A stretch of 64,000 bases of DNA from Segatella copri (GTDB lineage Bacteria; Bacteroidota; Bacteroidia; Bacteroidales; Bacteroidaceae). The notes beneath the pieces were generated by a model. It was not told where the DNA came from and searched no databases. It saw only the letters and a list, made by a program, of their open reading frames with translations. The stretch covers positions 1,106,001 to 1,170,000 of the forward strand of contig NZ_CP137557.1 of the NCBI RefSeq assembly GCF_019249655.2. The letters run 5' to 3'. Each line of letters begins with the position of its first letter. The stretch's first letter is position 1. Made by a program: the position numbers and the translations under genes. This document shows, in pieces, positions 35,491 through 46,600 of the stretch.

Positions 35491-36753
35491 ATGAGTGTAC
35501 AGGATTTAGGAATTTCATTAGATACCGTGTGGATGCTCTTGGCAGCCATGTTGGTCTTTTTCATGCAGCCGGGATTCGCCCTCTGCGAGGCGGGCTTTAC
35601 CCGTAGTAAAAACACTGCGAACATCTTGTTTAAGAACTTTGTCGATTTCATGGTCGGTTCCGTTCTCTTCTGGTTCGTAGGTTTCGGATTCATGTTTGGT
35701 AGCGATGGCGCCGGATTCATCGGCATGCCTAACTGGGGCGATTTGTCTTTCTATACAAATGCCGCCGGTCTTCCTACAGAGGGTTTCCTGATGTTCGAAA
35801 CCGTGTTCTGCGCTACTAGTGCTACCATCGTTTCAGGTGCCATGGCAGAGCGTACCAAGTTCTCCATGTATTGCATCTATTCGTTCTTCATCTCATTGAT
35901 CATCTACCCTGTAGAGGGTCACTGGACATGGGGTGGCGGTTGGCTCTGCAACGGCGAGGCTGGTTCATTCATGATGAACACCTTCGGTGCTGCCTTCCAC
36001 GATTTCGCAGGTTCAGCCATCGTTCATAGCGTGGGTGGTGTACTTGCCTTGGTTGGTGCCATCTGCTTAGGTCCTCGTTTGGGCAAGTATCGCAACGGCA
36101 AGAGCATGGCTATCCCTGGTCACAACCTGATGGCTGCTGCCCTGGGTGTATTCATCCTCTGGTTCGGCTGGTTCGGTTTCAACCCAGGTTCTCAGCTTGC
36201 TGCTTCTGGCGAGGTTAACCGCGTAGCCATCAGCCACGTATTCCTTACCACCAACCTGGCTGCCGTATGTGGCGGTCTCGGTACCATGTTCACATCATGG
36301 ATCAAGTATGGTAAGCCATCATTCTCATTGACATTGAATGGTATCCTGGCTGGTTTGGTAGCCATCACCGCAGGTTGCGATTTGGTTAGTCCGTTGGGTT
36401 CAGCCATCATCGGTCTCTTGGCAGGTATCATTCTGGTATTCTCTATCGAGTTCATTGATACCAAGCTTCATATCGATGACCCTGTAGGTGCCAGCTCTGT
36501 GCATGGTGTTTGCGGTATCTTCGGTACCTTGATGACAGGTCTCTTCGCCCTCGATGGCGGTGCCTTCTACGGTGGCGGTTTGGGTTTCTTCGGCGCACAG
36601 TGCTTCGGTATCCTCTGCATCGACCTTTGGGCAGCCGTAACAGGTGTTATCCTCTTCTGGGGAATCAAGAAGATTGCCGGCTTGCGAGTTGACAAGAGAA
36701 TTGAGGAAGAAGGCCTCGATATTTACGAGCATGGTGAGAGTTGCTACAACTAA
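35491..36753 (+). CDS. amtB: Ammonium transporter AmtB
   Basis: A 420-residue inner-membrane channel with eleven expected membrane segments. Family markers are present: the twin-histidine pore residues in HDFAGSAIVHSVGG and SSVHGVCGIFGTL, the aspartate of HDFAGS, and the start VWMLLAAMLVFFMQPGF with CEAGFTR. It lacks a separate signal peptide, as in many non-enteric Amt proteins. It is co-transcribed with glnK and followed by a terminator. Confidence 0.96.
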   Translation: MSVQDLGISLDTVWMLLAAMLVFFMQPGFALCEAGFTRSKNTANILFKNFVDFMVGSVLFWFVGFGFMFGSDGAGFIGMPNWGDLSFYTNAAGLPTEGFLMFETVFCATSATIVSGAMAERTKFSMYCIYSFFISLIIYPVEGHWTWGGGWLCNGEAGSFMMNTFGAAFHDFAGSAIVHSVGGVLALVGAICLGPRLGKYRNGKSMAIPGHNLMAAALGVFILWFGWFGFNPGSQLAASGEVNRVAISHVFLTTNLAAVCGGLGTMFTSWIKYGKPSFSLTLNGILAGLVAITAGCDLVSPLGSAIIGLLAGIILVFSIEFIDTKLHIDDPVGASSVHGVCGIFGTLMTGLFALDGGAFYGGGLGFFGAQCFGILCIDLWAAVTGVILFWGIKKIAGLRVDKRIEEEGLDIYEHGESCYN

Positions 36754-36776
36754 AATACCTTTCATATATAAAGAAT

Positions 36777-36812
36777 AGAAGCGGGTGGATTGATTTCCAC
36801 CGCTTCTTATTA
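36777..36812 (+). terminator. Hairpin after amtB
   Basis: AGAAGCGGGTGG / CCACCGCTTCT around a short loop, followed by TATTAT. A weak terminator that would let some transcription reach the porin-like gene. Confidence 0.65.
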
Positions 36813-36835
36813 TAAACCCGAAAATAAGAGAGATT

Positions 36836-37555
36836 ATGAAGAAGATTACAGATATGAAGAAGATGGGTGCCCTGGCACTCGGTTTGATGGCATTTGCTCC
36901 TGCTGCCATGGCGCAGGACAAGGTTGAGACATCTATGGGTGCAGACATCGTGAGCCAGTACTACTGGCGTGGTCAGGACTTGGGAGCCGTTTCCCTGCAG
37001 CCTACATTGGGCATCGGATACAAAGGCCTCTCCCTCACAGCCTGGGGAAGCGTAGGACTTTCTCAGCCTGAGGATACCAAGGAGTTCGATCTTACCCTGG
37101 CATACGAGACTGGCGGTTTCCATATCGGCGTAACCGACTACTGGTTCAATTCTCCAAATGAGAAGTATTTCGCCTATAAGGCACACGAAACCTCTCATGT
37201 CTTCGAGGCAAACGTAGGTTATGATTTCGGAGCACTTGCCCTCAACTGGTACACCAACTTTGCGGGCAATGATGGAGTAAACAAGGATGGAGACCGTGCC
37301 TATTCATCTTATCTCGAGGCCACAGCACCATTCAAGTTAGGTGGCTGTGATTGGGAGGCAAGCGTAGGTGTCGTACCGTTTGCCACATCCTTCTATGGTG
37401 ATGCCAATGGTTTTGCAGTAACCCATGTAGGCGTGAAAGCCACCAAGGATTTGAAGATTACCGATTCTTTCTCTGTTCCAGTCTTCGCCCAGGTAGCAGC
37501 CAACCCAAGCACTGAGAAGGCGTATCTGGTAGTAGGTTTCACCCTGCAGCCATAA
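36836..37555 (+). CDS. TorF-family putative porin
   Basis: A 239-residue outer-membrane beta-barrel protein. Signal peptide ALALGLMAFAPAAMAQ. Alternating strands follow (VSQYYWRGQDLGAVSLQPTL, LSLTAWGSVGLS, FHIGVTDYWF), ending YLVVGFTLQP with an aromatic near the end as in barrel proteins. I assign TorF from the early SQYYWRG segment, which that family shares. Its place after glnK-amtB suggests outer-membrane passage of ammonium or another small nitrogen compound; that is inference. Confidence 0.75.
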   Translation: MKKITDMKKMGALALGLMAFAPAAMAQDKVETSMGADIVSQYYWRGQDLGAVSLQPTLGIGYKGLSLTAWGSVGLSQPEDTKEFDLTLAYETGGFHIGVTDYWFNSPNEKYFAYKAHETSHVFEANVGYDFGALALNWYTNFAGNDGVNKDGDRAYSSYLEATAPFKLGGCDWEASVGVVPFATSFYGDANGFAVTHVGVKATKDLKITDSFSVPVFAQVAANPSTEKAYLVVGFTLQP

Positions 37556-37583
37556 TATATTGTTTTTTAGTTTCATAAATGAT

Positions 37584-37626
37584 AAATGCCGATAGTTCTG
37601 GAATTTGGAACTATCGGCATTTTTTA
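37584..37626. terminator. Bidirectional terminator
   Basis: AAATGCCGATAGTTC / GAACTATCGGCATTT stem with a run of A before and T after, between convergent genes. Confidence 0.9.
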
Positions 37627-37648
37627 TGTATTATTATTTGCTATGATA

Positions 37649-39133
37649 TTATAAGTTGTTCAGCAAGTCGGCCTTGCCATCGTTGATCAACTTAATCACC
37701 AACTCGCCAAACAGCGTGTTCTGCCATGCAAACCATGGACGGGTGAACTTCGATGCATCATCCTTGTGGAATGACTCGTGGATGAAGCCCATGCCCGCAT
37801 CCGTGTTCAGCAACATCTTCATGCAGAAACGAATCTCGTCGTCGCTCTGGGCTGTGAAACACTTCATCATGATAGACATAGGCCATGGCATGTCGTATCC
37901 GATGTGAGGACCACCGATGCCCTCGCCAGCCTTGCCACGGAAGAAACAAGGATTGTCCTCGCTCCAAACAAAACGGCGGGTGTTCTGATAGATAGGGTCG
38001 TTCATCGGAACATCACCCATATAGCCCATACCCAACAAGGATGGCACGTTGGAATCGTCCATCAGAAGCTGGTTGCCGAAACCATCAACCTCGTAAGCGT
38101 AAATCTTGCCGTACTTAGGATGGTTGTAGATGGCATACTTCTGCAAGGCTGCCTGCACCTCATCGGCAAGACTGCTGCAATCCTTGGCAATCTTCAGAGC
38201 CGCATCCTTCTTTGCCGCATCCTTCTCAGCCACATGCTTCAAAATCTCGGCAGCCTTGTTCATGGATGATACTGCCATGAAATTAGAAGGAATCAGGAAT
38301 GGAAGAATCGTGGCATCATCCGATGGGCGGAACATGGAGGCAATGAGGCCCACTGGCTTCACCGGAGCACCGAAACCGTCCCAGCCGATGGTATCGAAGG
38401 CACGGTCGGAAACACGGGTAAAGTGATATGCCTTGGCTGTTACCTTGCGCTGCTGCTCGTGGAAGGTCTTCAGGATGTTCTCCACAGCCTGCATCCATAC
38501 TTCGCCGAAGATGGAGTCATCGCCTGTCACCTTCCAGTACTCGTAAGCCAGGCGGATAGGGTAGCAGAAGGAGTCAATCTCATACTTGCGCTCGAACACA
38601 TCCGGCTGCATCTTGGTGCGGTCTTTCACCCATCCGGCACCCGTAGGACCATCGTTGAAGGCATTGGCATAGCGGTCGATGTTGATGCACTTCAGCTGGC
38701 GCAGAATCACACCCCTCAGCATCTTCTTCAGCTTCTCGTCCTTGTTGGCGAGGGCTACGTAAGGCCAAACCTGCGCACCTGAGTCGCGGAGCCACATGGC
38801 TGGGATATCGCCTGTATATACAAATGTATCGTCGTCACCATTTTCGAGCACACGGTAGTGAACGGTGCTCTCCAGGGTGTTAGGATAGCAGTTGGCAAAC
38901 ATCCATGCCAGTTTCGGGTTCTTCTTCAGCAGTTTCTGCACTTCCTTGATCTTCTTCTCCACGGCGGTGGAGGTGAAGAGGCGGTCCTCCACTGGCGGAC
39001 GCTTGGATTCGTACTTGCCATCCACCGGTGTCACCACCTTGGTATAGCGTGCATGCACATCCACCTTGGCGTTCTCCTGAGCCATCGCTGTCATGGAGGC
39101 AAGAAGAGCCATTGCTAAAATAGTCTTTCTCAT
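37649..39133 (-). CDS. Exo-alpha-1,6-mannosidase (GH125)
   Basis: Removes alpha-1,6-mannose from N-glycan or yeast-mannan type chains. A 494-residue protein with signal peptide (MRKTILAMALLASMTAMAQ) and an (alpha/alpha)6 barrel. Family blocks: DIPAMWLRDSGAQVWPY, SFCYPIRLAYEYW, DGFGAPVKPVGLIASMFRPS followed by DDATILPF, and GMGFIHESFHKDD. It is 29 bp downstream of the GH92 gene on the same strand; the two enzymes act on the same kind of substrate. Confidence 0.95.
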   Translation of the reverse strand: MRKTILAMALLASMTAMAQENAKVDVHARYTKVVTPVDGKYESKRPPVEDRLFTSTAVEKKIKEVQKLLKKNPKLAWMFANCYPNTLESTVHYRVLENGDDDTFVYTGDIPAMWLRDSGAQVWPYVALANKDEKLKKMLRGVILRQLKCINIDRYANAFNDGPTGAGWVKDRTKMQPDVFERKYEIDSFCYPIRLAYEYWKVTGDDSIFGEVWMQAVENILKTFHEQQRKVTAKAYHFTRVSDRAFDTIGWDGFGAPVKPVGLIASMFRPSDDATILPFLIPSNFMAVSSMNKAAEILKHVAEKDAAKKDAALKIAKDCSSLADEVQAALQKYAIYNHPKYGKIYAYEVDGFGNQLLMDDSNVPSLLGMGYMGDVPMNDPIYQNTRRFVWSEDNPCFFRGKAGEGIGGPHIGYDMPWPMSIMMKCFTAQSDDEIRFCMKMLLNTDAGMGFIHESFHKDDASKFTRPWFAWQNTLFGELVIKLINDGKADLLNNL

Positions 39134-39162
39134 TTTCTTATCTTTTTGTTAGTTAGTTTATA

Positions 39163-41340
39163 TTATGGACGGTCGGCTGGACGGGTGCCCCACTTGGATG
39201 GCTGGCTGCCCATCTGTATTTCCAGGGTGCCGCCCTTCATGATGTCGTTATACATGATGTACGACTTGGTGTATGGCTTGCCGTTGAGCTTGATGTGCTG
39301 GATATACAAGTTCTCCTTGCTGTTGTCCCTGCAGATGATGCTGAAGGTCTTGCCCTTGCCCACGTTCACCGATGCCTTGTCGAAGATAGGACTGCCGATG
39401 ATGTACTTGCCGCCGGCTGGCTCTACCTGATAGAGACCCATGGATGAAAGCACATACCATGCCGACATCTGGCCTACGTCCTCGTTGCCGCTCAATCCGT
39501 CGAAATCATCCTTGTACATCTCGTTCATGGTCTGGCGCAGCAGACGGGCTCCCTTCCAAGGTTGGCCCACATAGTTGTACATGTAGAGCACGTGATGGCT
39601 AGGTTCGTTGCCGTGGGCATACTGACCGATGAGTCCTGAGATGTCGGGAGATGCATTGTCGCCCATGCTGCCGGTGACGATGAAGAGCGAATCGAGCTTG
39701 GTAACAAACTTCTGCTCGCTGCCGAAGAGTTTCACGAGTCCGTGCACATCGTGTGGCACCAGCCAGGTGTATTGCCATGCATTGCCCTCGGTGTAGTCGT
39801 CGTCACGATGCTCGGCAGCGAATGGGTTGAATGGGGTGCGGAACTTGCCGTCGGAACCGATACCGCGCATGAATCCTGTTTCCTTGTCGAAGTATTTGCT
39901 GTAAGATTTAGCTCTCTTCTCGAAATACTTGGCGTCTTGCTTCTTGCCCAGCATGCGCGCCACCTTGGCAACGCAGGCATCAGCCAGGGCATATTCCAGA
40001 CCCTTGGCCACGGTTTCCTTGGTCTTCTCCTTGTCGTAAGGCAGATAGCCGTATTTCTTGAGCAGCCCCAGTCCGCGGTCTTCTCTCAACGCCGACTGCT
40101 TCATTGCCTCGTAGGCACCTTCCTTATCCTGCACGTAGCCCTTCAGTACCATGTCGGCAAGCACAGGGATGCCCGGGTTGCCCACCATGCAGTTGGTTTC
40201 GTTACCCATGAGATGCCATACCGGCAACTGGCCCTGCTGGCGATAGATATTGATGAAAGTGCTTGCCATGTCTGGAAGCATATCAGTATGAATCATCGTC
40301 ATCAGCGGATGAGCCGCACGATAGGTATCCCAGAGCGAGAGGGTGGTGTAGTTGGTGAAGTTGCCATCGTATACCTTGCCGTCGGCACCGCGGTACTGTC
40401 CGTTGACATCCGAGAATACGGATGGAGCGGTCATGGTGTGATACATCGCCGTGTAGAAGATGCGGCGTGATGCGGAGTCGGTGGTCTCGATGTTCACCTT
40501 GTTCAGCTCCCTGTTCCAGGCTTCGTCGGCAGCAGCCACCACCTGGCGGAAATCCCAGCCCGGAATCTCCTTCTTCAGGTTTAGCTGGGCGTTCTCGGCA
40601 CTTACAGCCGACATGCCCGTCTTGACCATCAAAGGCTTGGTAACATCTGCTGCCGTAATCAGCCATCTTCCGGTGCCCAATGACTTCACGGTGACTGGCT
40701 GCGAGAATTCGGCGAAGAAGAATGCCTTCTGGTCGTTGGCCCAACCCTTGGAGAAGCGATGGCCTGCCAGGGTGGTAGAGGTAATCTTATCTACGTTGTA
40801 ATCCTTTGCCGCATCCCATCCGATGCCCTGCTTCAGGTCGAGCACCAGTTGTGCCTGCTGTGCATCTGCCCCGAAGGTGTAGCGCTGGAATCCGGCACGC
40901 TGGGTGGCTGTGAGCTCTACCCACACGTTAGGCTGCTGCAGTTTTACGGCGTAATAGCCCGGGCGCACATTCTCGTTGGCATGACTGAAGAGGATTTCCT
41001 TCTGGCTGGCATCAGTTACGGGCAGGAATGCCACGTCGCCCAGGTCGCCGATACCGGTGCCGCTGAGGTGCTGATGGCCGAATCCGATGAGCACGGAGTC
41101 GGAATGGTGATAGCCCGAGCACCAGTCCCAGCCACGTGATGGCTCAGTAGGGCCCAGCTGCACATATCCGAACGGAACATTGGCTCCGAGGAATACGTGA
41201 CCGTGACCACCCGTTCCGATTCTTGGATTTACAAACTGGGTGAGATTGCCCAACTTAGCCTGTTGAGCGAAGGATGCCTGTGTGAAGCCACCGGCTATCA
41301 CGCAAGTCATCATCAATAGATTTATCAGTTTCTTTCTCAT
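39163..41340 (-). CDS. Alpha-mannosidase (GH92)
   Basis: A calcium-dependent exo-alpha-mannosidase. 725 residues with signal peptide (KLINLLMMTCVIAGG to SFAQ). The N-terminal beta-sandwich starts VNPRIGTGGHGHVF and includes GPTEPSRGWDWCSGYHH and FGHQHLSGTGIGDLGD. In the barrel, the metal/catalytic segments are LWDTYRAAHPL, GNEDVGQMSAWYVLSSMG and IIGSPIFDKA. ATG at 41340 (MRKKLINLL) is chosen; the frame extends six residues upstream. A -7 element TATCTTTG lies ~100 bp upstream on the - strand. Confidence 0.95.
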   Translation of the reverse strand: MRKKLINLLMMTCVIAGGFTQASFAQQAKLGNLTQFVNPRIGTGGHGHVFLGANVPFGYVQLGPTEPSRGWDWCSGYHHSDSVLIGFGHQHLSGTGIGDLGDVAFLPVTDASQKEILFSHANENVRPGYYAVKLQQPNVWVELTATQRAGFQRYTFGADAQQAQLVLDLKQGIGWDAAKDYNVDKITSTTLAGHRFSKGWANDQKAFFFAEFSQPVTVKSLGTGRWLITAADVTKPLMVKTGMSAVSAENAQLNLKKEIPGWDFRQVVAAADEAWNRELNKVNIETTDSASRRIFYTAMYHTMTAPSVFSDVNGQYRGADGKVYDGNFTNYTTLSLWDTYRAAHPLMTMIHTDMLPDMASTFINIYRQQGQLPVWHLMGNETNCMVGNPGIPVLADMVLKGYVQDKEGAYEAMKQSALREDRGLGLLKKYGYLPYDKEKTKETVAKGLEYALADACVAKVARMLGKKQDAKYFEKRAKSYSKYFDKETGFMRGIGSDGKFRTPFNPFAAEHRDDDYTEGNAWQYTWLVPHDVHGLVKLFGSEQKFVTKLDSLFIVTGSMGDNASPDISGLIGQYAHGNEPSHHVLYMYNYVGQPWKGARLLRQTMNEMYKDDFDGLSGNEDVGQMSAWYVLSSMGLYQVEPAGGKYIIGSPIFDKASVNVGKGKTFSIICRDNSKENLYIQHIKLNGKPYTKSYIMYNDIMKGGTLEIQMGSQPSKWGTRPADRP

Positions 41341-41828
41341 ATTGTTTAAATCGTACAAACTATAGTTTGCATGAAACTATCAGCATGAATACTTGATATT
41401 AAATTTTGTATTGTTTAGAATGTTATTAAATTTGTTGCAAAGATAAGAAAAAAAACTGTTATCACCCAAGTTTTCCGTAAAAATCTGATGAATAAGATGG
41501 GTTTTTAGAATTAATTAATTATTCTTTATGTTTCTGCTACATTAAATGATTCTGTTTACTTATATTCAGTGAAAAATTAAACAAAACCTTGATTTTGTGC
41601 CTAACTTTCGTTTTGTAATCTAATAAGTATTGTTTGCTTACAGAATGTAATTAATCTGCGAGCTGTATTTGTCTATCTGATAGTGGCGCAACTTTATGAA
41701 GACAAAAAGCAAGAGAAATCTTCTTTATTCTATCAAAAAGTAGTAATTTTGCAGTCAAAATCTAGCAAAGTGATATTTGTTAGCAGGTAAAAAGATAAAA
41801 ATAACCGTAAAAGAAAGGAAAAGATATT
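41341..41828. promoter_or_regulatory. Divergent promoter region, GH92 and asnB
   Basis: The - strand TATCTTTG at 41438-41445 serves the mannosidase pair; + strand TAATTTTG at 41744-41751 serves asnB. The ~300 bp between is AT-rich and I see no repeat or strong hairpin in it. Confidence 0.6.
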
Positions 41829-43616
41829 ATGTGTGGAATCGTATCTATCTTCAATATTCAGGAGCAAACTCCTGAATTGCGACAGCAAGCGCTTCGTATG
41901 AGCCAGAAGATCCGCCATCGCGGACCCGACTGGAGCGGCATCTATTGTGGTGGTTCCGCTATCCTGGCACATGAGCGTCTGAGCATCGTTGACCCAGAAA
42001 GTGGTCGCCAACCTTTGTTTGCACCAGATAAGAAACAGGTGCTTGCCGTGAACGGTGAGATTTACAATCATCAGGACATCCGTACCCGCTTTGCCGGTAA
42101 ATACCAGTATCAGACGGGCAGCGACTGCGAGGTGATTCTTTCTCTCTATCGTGAGATGCGAGCAGATTCCGACTTTGATACCTTAATATATAAAGGTGAG
42201 GATGCCCTCCACGCCCGTATCACCAAGATGCTCGAAGAGCTGAACGGCATCTTTGCCTTCGCCCTTTACGATGCCGAGCGTGATGAATTCCTCATCGCCC
42301 GCGACCCTATCGGCGTCATTCCTCTTTATATTGGTTATGATAAGGATGGAAAAGTGCTGGTAGCAAGCGAGTTGAAGGCGCTGGAAGGTCAGTGCGACCA
42401 TTACGAGCCATTCCTCCCAGGTCATTATTATTACAGCAAGAACCCAGGCATGAAGCGCTACTACACCCGCGACTGGTTTGAGTATGCCGCCATGCAGAAG
42501 AAATATCAGATTGATGATAAGAAGAAGGCTGAAGCCCAGCTGAAGGATGCGGAACCTCAGGAAGAGGCAGCCGTGAAGGAGATTCACGATGCCCTGGAGG
42601 CTTCTGTGAAGCGCCAGCTGATGAGCGATGTGCCTTACGGCGTATTGCTGAGTGGCGGTCTTGATTCTTCTGTTATCTCTGCCGTAGCCGAGAAATATTC
42701 TTCTACCCGTGTGGAGAACGGTGGCGAGACCAAGGCTTACTGGCCACGTCTGCACTCCTTTGCCGTGGGCTTGAAGGGTGCGCCTGATTTGGCAAAGGCA
42801 CGACTGGTAGCCGAGCACATCGGAACCGTGCATCACGAAATCAACTACACCATTCAGGAAGGATTGGATGCCATCCGTGATGTCATCTACTTCATCGAGA
42901 CCTACGATGTTACCACCGTGCGTGCCTCTACCCCGATGTATCTCCTGGCGAGAGTCATCCGCAGCATGGGTATCAAGATGGTGCTTTCGGGCGAGGGTGC
43001 CGACGAGGTGTTCGGAGGTTATCTCTATTTCCACAAGGCACCTGATGCCAAGGCTTTCCACGAGGAAACCGTGCGCAAGTTGGGCAAGCTCTATCTCTAC
43101 GATTGCCTGAGAGCCAACAAGAGTCTGGCTGCATGGGGCATCGAGGGCCGTGTGCCTTTCCTCGACAAGGAGTTCCTGGATGTAGCCATGGGCATGAACC
43201 CTGTGCTGAAGATGTGTCCGGATAAGACCATCGAGAAAAAGGTGGTTCGTGAGGCATTCGCCGATCTGCTTCCTGAAGAAGTGGCATGGCGCCAGAAGGA
43301 GCAGTTCTCCGATGGTGTGGGCTATTCATGGATTGATACCCTGAAGCAGATTACGGCTTCTGCCGTCAGTGATGAGCAGATGGCGCATGCTGCCGAGCGA
43401 TTCCCTATCAATCCTCCACAGAACAAGGAGGAGTACTATTATCGCTCTATCTTCGCCGAGCATTTCCCAAGCGACAGTGCAGCCAAGAGCGTGCCTAGCG
43501 TACCTAGCGTAGCATGTTCTACAGCCGAAGCCCTTGCCTGGGATGCCTCATTCAAGAACCAGAACGACCCTAGCGGCAGAGCCGTGGCGGGAGTTCATGA
43601 ACAGGCGTATAAATAA
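41829..43616 (+). CDS. asnB: Asparagine synthase B (glutamine-hydrolysing)
   Basis: Makes asparagine from aspartate, ATP and glutamine. 595 residues. N-terminal class II amidotransferase domain with the nucleophile Cys2 (MCGIVSIF), RHRGPDWSG, LAHERLSIVD and VNGEIYNH. C-terminal synthetase domain has the PP-loop LLSGGLDSSVISA, then VLSGEGADEVFGGY and the C-terminal GIEGRVPFLDKEF. A 45-residue tail with SVPSVPSV follows the usual end. It is 69 bp before gltB, so glutamine-dependent enzymes are grouped. Confidence 0.97.
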   Translation: MCGIVSIFNIQEQTPELRQQALRMSQKIRHRGPDWSGIYCGGSAILAHERLSIVDPESGRQPLFAPDKKQVLAVNGEIYNHQDIRTRFAGKYQYQTGSDCEVILSLYREMRADSDFDTLIYKGEDALHARITKMLEELNGIFAFALYDAERDEFLIARDPIGVIPLYIGYDKDGKVLVASELKALEGQCDHYEPFLPGHYYYSKNPGMKRYYTRDWFEYAAMQKKYQIDDKKKAEAQLKDAEPQEEAAVKEIHDALEASVKRQLMSDVPYGVLLSGGLDSSVISAVAEKYSSTRVENGGETKAYWPRLHSFAVGLKGAPDLAKARLVAEHIGTVHHEINYTIQEGLDAIRDVIYFIETYDVTTVRASTPMYLLARVIRSMGIKMVLSGEGADEVFGGYLYFHKAPDAKAFHEETVRKLGKLYLYDCLRANKSLAAWGIEGRVPFLDKEFLDVAMGMNPVLKMCPDKTIEKKVVREAFADLLPEEVAWRQKEQFSDGVGYSWIDTLKQITASAVSDEQMAHAAERFPINPPQNKEEYYYRSIFAEHFPSDSAAKSVPSVPSVACSTAEALAWDASFKNQNDPSGRAVAGVHEQAYK

Positions 43617-43685
43617 CATAGCTTTTACGAGCAAGCATATCAATAATAAAATAGTTAGAAATAACCGATATAAAACGAACAAGAA

Positions 43686-46600
43686 ATGGAAAAAGGATTG
43701 TACAGTTCAGCCTATGAGCACGATGCGTGTGGCGTAGGTATGGTGGTGAATATCCACGGTAACAAGAGTCATGAGCTGGTCGATAACGCCTTGAAGGTGC
43801 TCGAGAACATGCGCCATCGTGGTGCCGAGGGTGCCGATAACAAGACGGGTGACGGTGCCGGTATCATGCTCCAGATTCCACATGAGTTTATTCTTCTTCA
43901 GGGTATCCCAGTGCCTGAGAAGGGAAAATACGGAACGGGTCTCATCTTCTTGCCTAAGGATGAGAAGAAACAGCAGGATATCCTCTCTATCATGATCGAG
44001 GAAATTGAGCGCGAGGGATTGCAGCTGATGCACCTGCGCAATGTGCCTACCAACCCTGACTGTCTGGGTGAGGCTGCATTGAGCAACGAACCTGCCATCA
44101 AGCAGGTGTTCATCACGGGCGTTACCGATGATAAGGTGCCTGTCTTCGAGCGCACCCTCTATCTCATCCGTAAGCGCATCGAGAAACGAATCAGCGATCC
44201 TGATTTCTATATCTGTTCGTTGTCTAATTCGAACATCGTATATAAGGGTATGTTGAGCAGCCTCCAGTTGCGTCAATATTATCCTGATTTGACCAATAAT
44301 TATTTTACAAGCGGTCTGGCATTGGTTCACTCCCGCTTCTCTACCAACACCTTCCCAACATGGAGTCTGGCTCAGCCATTCCGTCTCCTTGCCCACAATG
44401 GTGAGATCAACACCATCCGTGGAAACCGTGCCTGGATGAAGGCGCGCGAGAGTGTGTTGAGCAGTGAGGCTCTGGGCGATATCCGTGAGATTTCTCCTAT
44501 CGTCCAGCCTGATATGAGTGACTCAGCCAGCCTCGACAATGTATTCGAGTTCTTCGTGATGAGCGGTCTGTCTCTGCCTCATGCCATGGCTGTGATGGTG
44601 CCTGAGAGCTTCAACGACAAGAACCCTATCTCTGAGGATCTGAAGGCTTTCTATGAGTATCACTCTATCCTGATGGAGCCATGGGATGGCCCTGCCGCCC
44701 TGCTCTTCAGCGATGGCCGCTATGCCGGTGGTATGCTCGATAGAAACGGTCTGCGCCCTGCACGCTATACCATCACCAAGAACGATATGATGGTTGTGGC
44801 TTCTGAGGTGGGTGTGATGGATTTCGACCCAACCGAGATTGCCGAGAAGGGACGCTTGCAGCCTGGTAAGATTCTCCTGATTGATACCCAGGAAGGCAAG
44901 ATTTACTATGATGGCGAAATCAAGGAGCGCCTGGCTGAGCAGCATCCTTACCGCCAGTGGCTGAACACCAACCGTATTGAACTGGAAAAGTTGCGCAGTG
45001 GACGTAAGGTGGAAAATGGTGTAGAAAACCTCACTCGCAAGGAATTGGAATTCGGTTTTGGCGAGGAAGACATCGACGGTACCATCATTCCGATGGCTAC
45101 CAAGGGGCAGGAGCCTACTGCATCCATGGGTAATGATACCCCACTTGCCGTACTCTCCGACCAGCCACAGATTTTCTTCAACTACTTCCGTCAGCAGTTT
45201 GCTCAGGTTACCAACCCTGCCATCGACTCCATCCGTGAGAACCTCGTGATGAGTCTTACCGAGTATATCGGTAGAGTAGGTTCCGGCATTCTGAACCCAG
45301 ACGAAAGCAACTGCAAGATGGTTCGCTTGCCACATCCTATCCTGACCAATACCCAGTTGGATATCCTTCAGAATATCCGCTACAAGGGATTCAATACAGT
45401 AAAACTCCACATGCTCTTCGAAACCGCCAAGGGCGAAGAAGGATTGCATGAGGCTCTGGATGAGCTCTGCAAGCAGGCAGCACAGAGCGTGGATGATGGC
45501 TACAACTACATCATCCTCTCCGACCGTGGCGTGGATGAGACCCATGCCGCCATCCCATCATTGCTCGCTGTGAGCGCCGTACATCATTATCTGATTGATG
45601 CCGGCAAGCGTGTACAGACAGCCCTCATCGTTGAGAGCGGTGAGATTCGTGAGGTAATGCACGCAGCCCTGTTGCTGGGTTACGGTGCATCAGCCCTCTG
45701 TCCATACTTGACATACGCCATCCTCGACGACCTGGTAAAGAAGGGAAAAATTCAGGAGGATTACCATACAGCCGAGCAGAACTACATCAAGGCTGTGAAG
45801 AAGGGCTTGTTCAAGATTATGGCTAAGATGGGTATCTCTACCATCCGAAGCTATCGTGGTGCCAAGATCTTCGAGAGCATCGGTTTGAGCGAGAGCCTGC
45901 TGAAGAGCTACTTCGGAACAGAGGTGAGCACCATCGGCGGTATCGGACTCGAGACCATCGCCCGTGATGCCATCCGCCTGCACGACAAGGCTTTCGAGAC
46001 CAAGAAGCTCGACTTCCTGCCAAGCATGGGACAGTTCCACTACCGCAAGGACGGTATCAAGCACGCTTGGAATCCAGAGACCATCGCTACCCTGCAGCTC
46101 GCAACACGCAAGGGCGATTACGATCTCTTCAAGAAATATACACATCTCGTTGACGATAAGCAGGAGCCTATCTTCATCCGCGACTTCTTCGGTTTCCGCA
46201 AGAATCCTATCTCTATAGATAAGGTGGAGCCGGTAGAGGAAATCGTGAAGCACTTTGTTACCGGTGCGATGAGTTTCGGTGCCCTCTCTAAGGAGGCTCA
46301 CGAGGCTATGGCACTCGCCATGAACGCCCTGGGCGCTCGAAGCAATACCGGTGAAGGTGGTGAGGATAACGAGCGATTCCATTCTACACAGGATGGCATC
46401 AGCCTCTCCAGCAAGACCAAGCAGGTGGCTTCCGGTCGATTCGGTGTGACTACAGAATATTTGGTAAATGCAGAGGAAATCCAGATCAAGGTGGCACAGG
46501 GTGCTAAACCGGGTGAGGGTGGTCAGTTGCCTGGCTTCAAGGTCAACGAGGTCATCGCCAAGACCCGTCACTCTATCCCTGGCATCAGCCTGATTTCTCC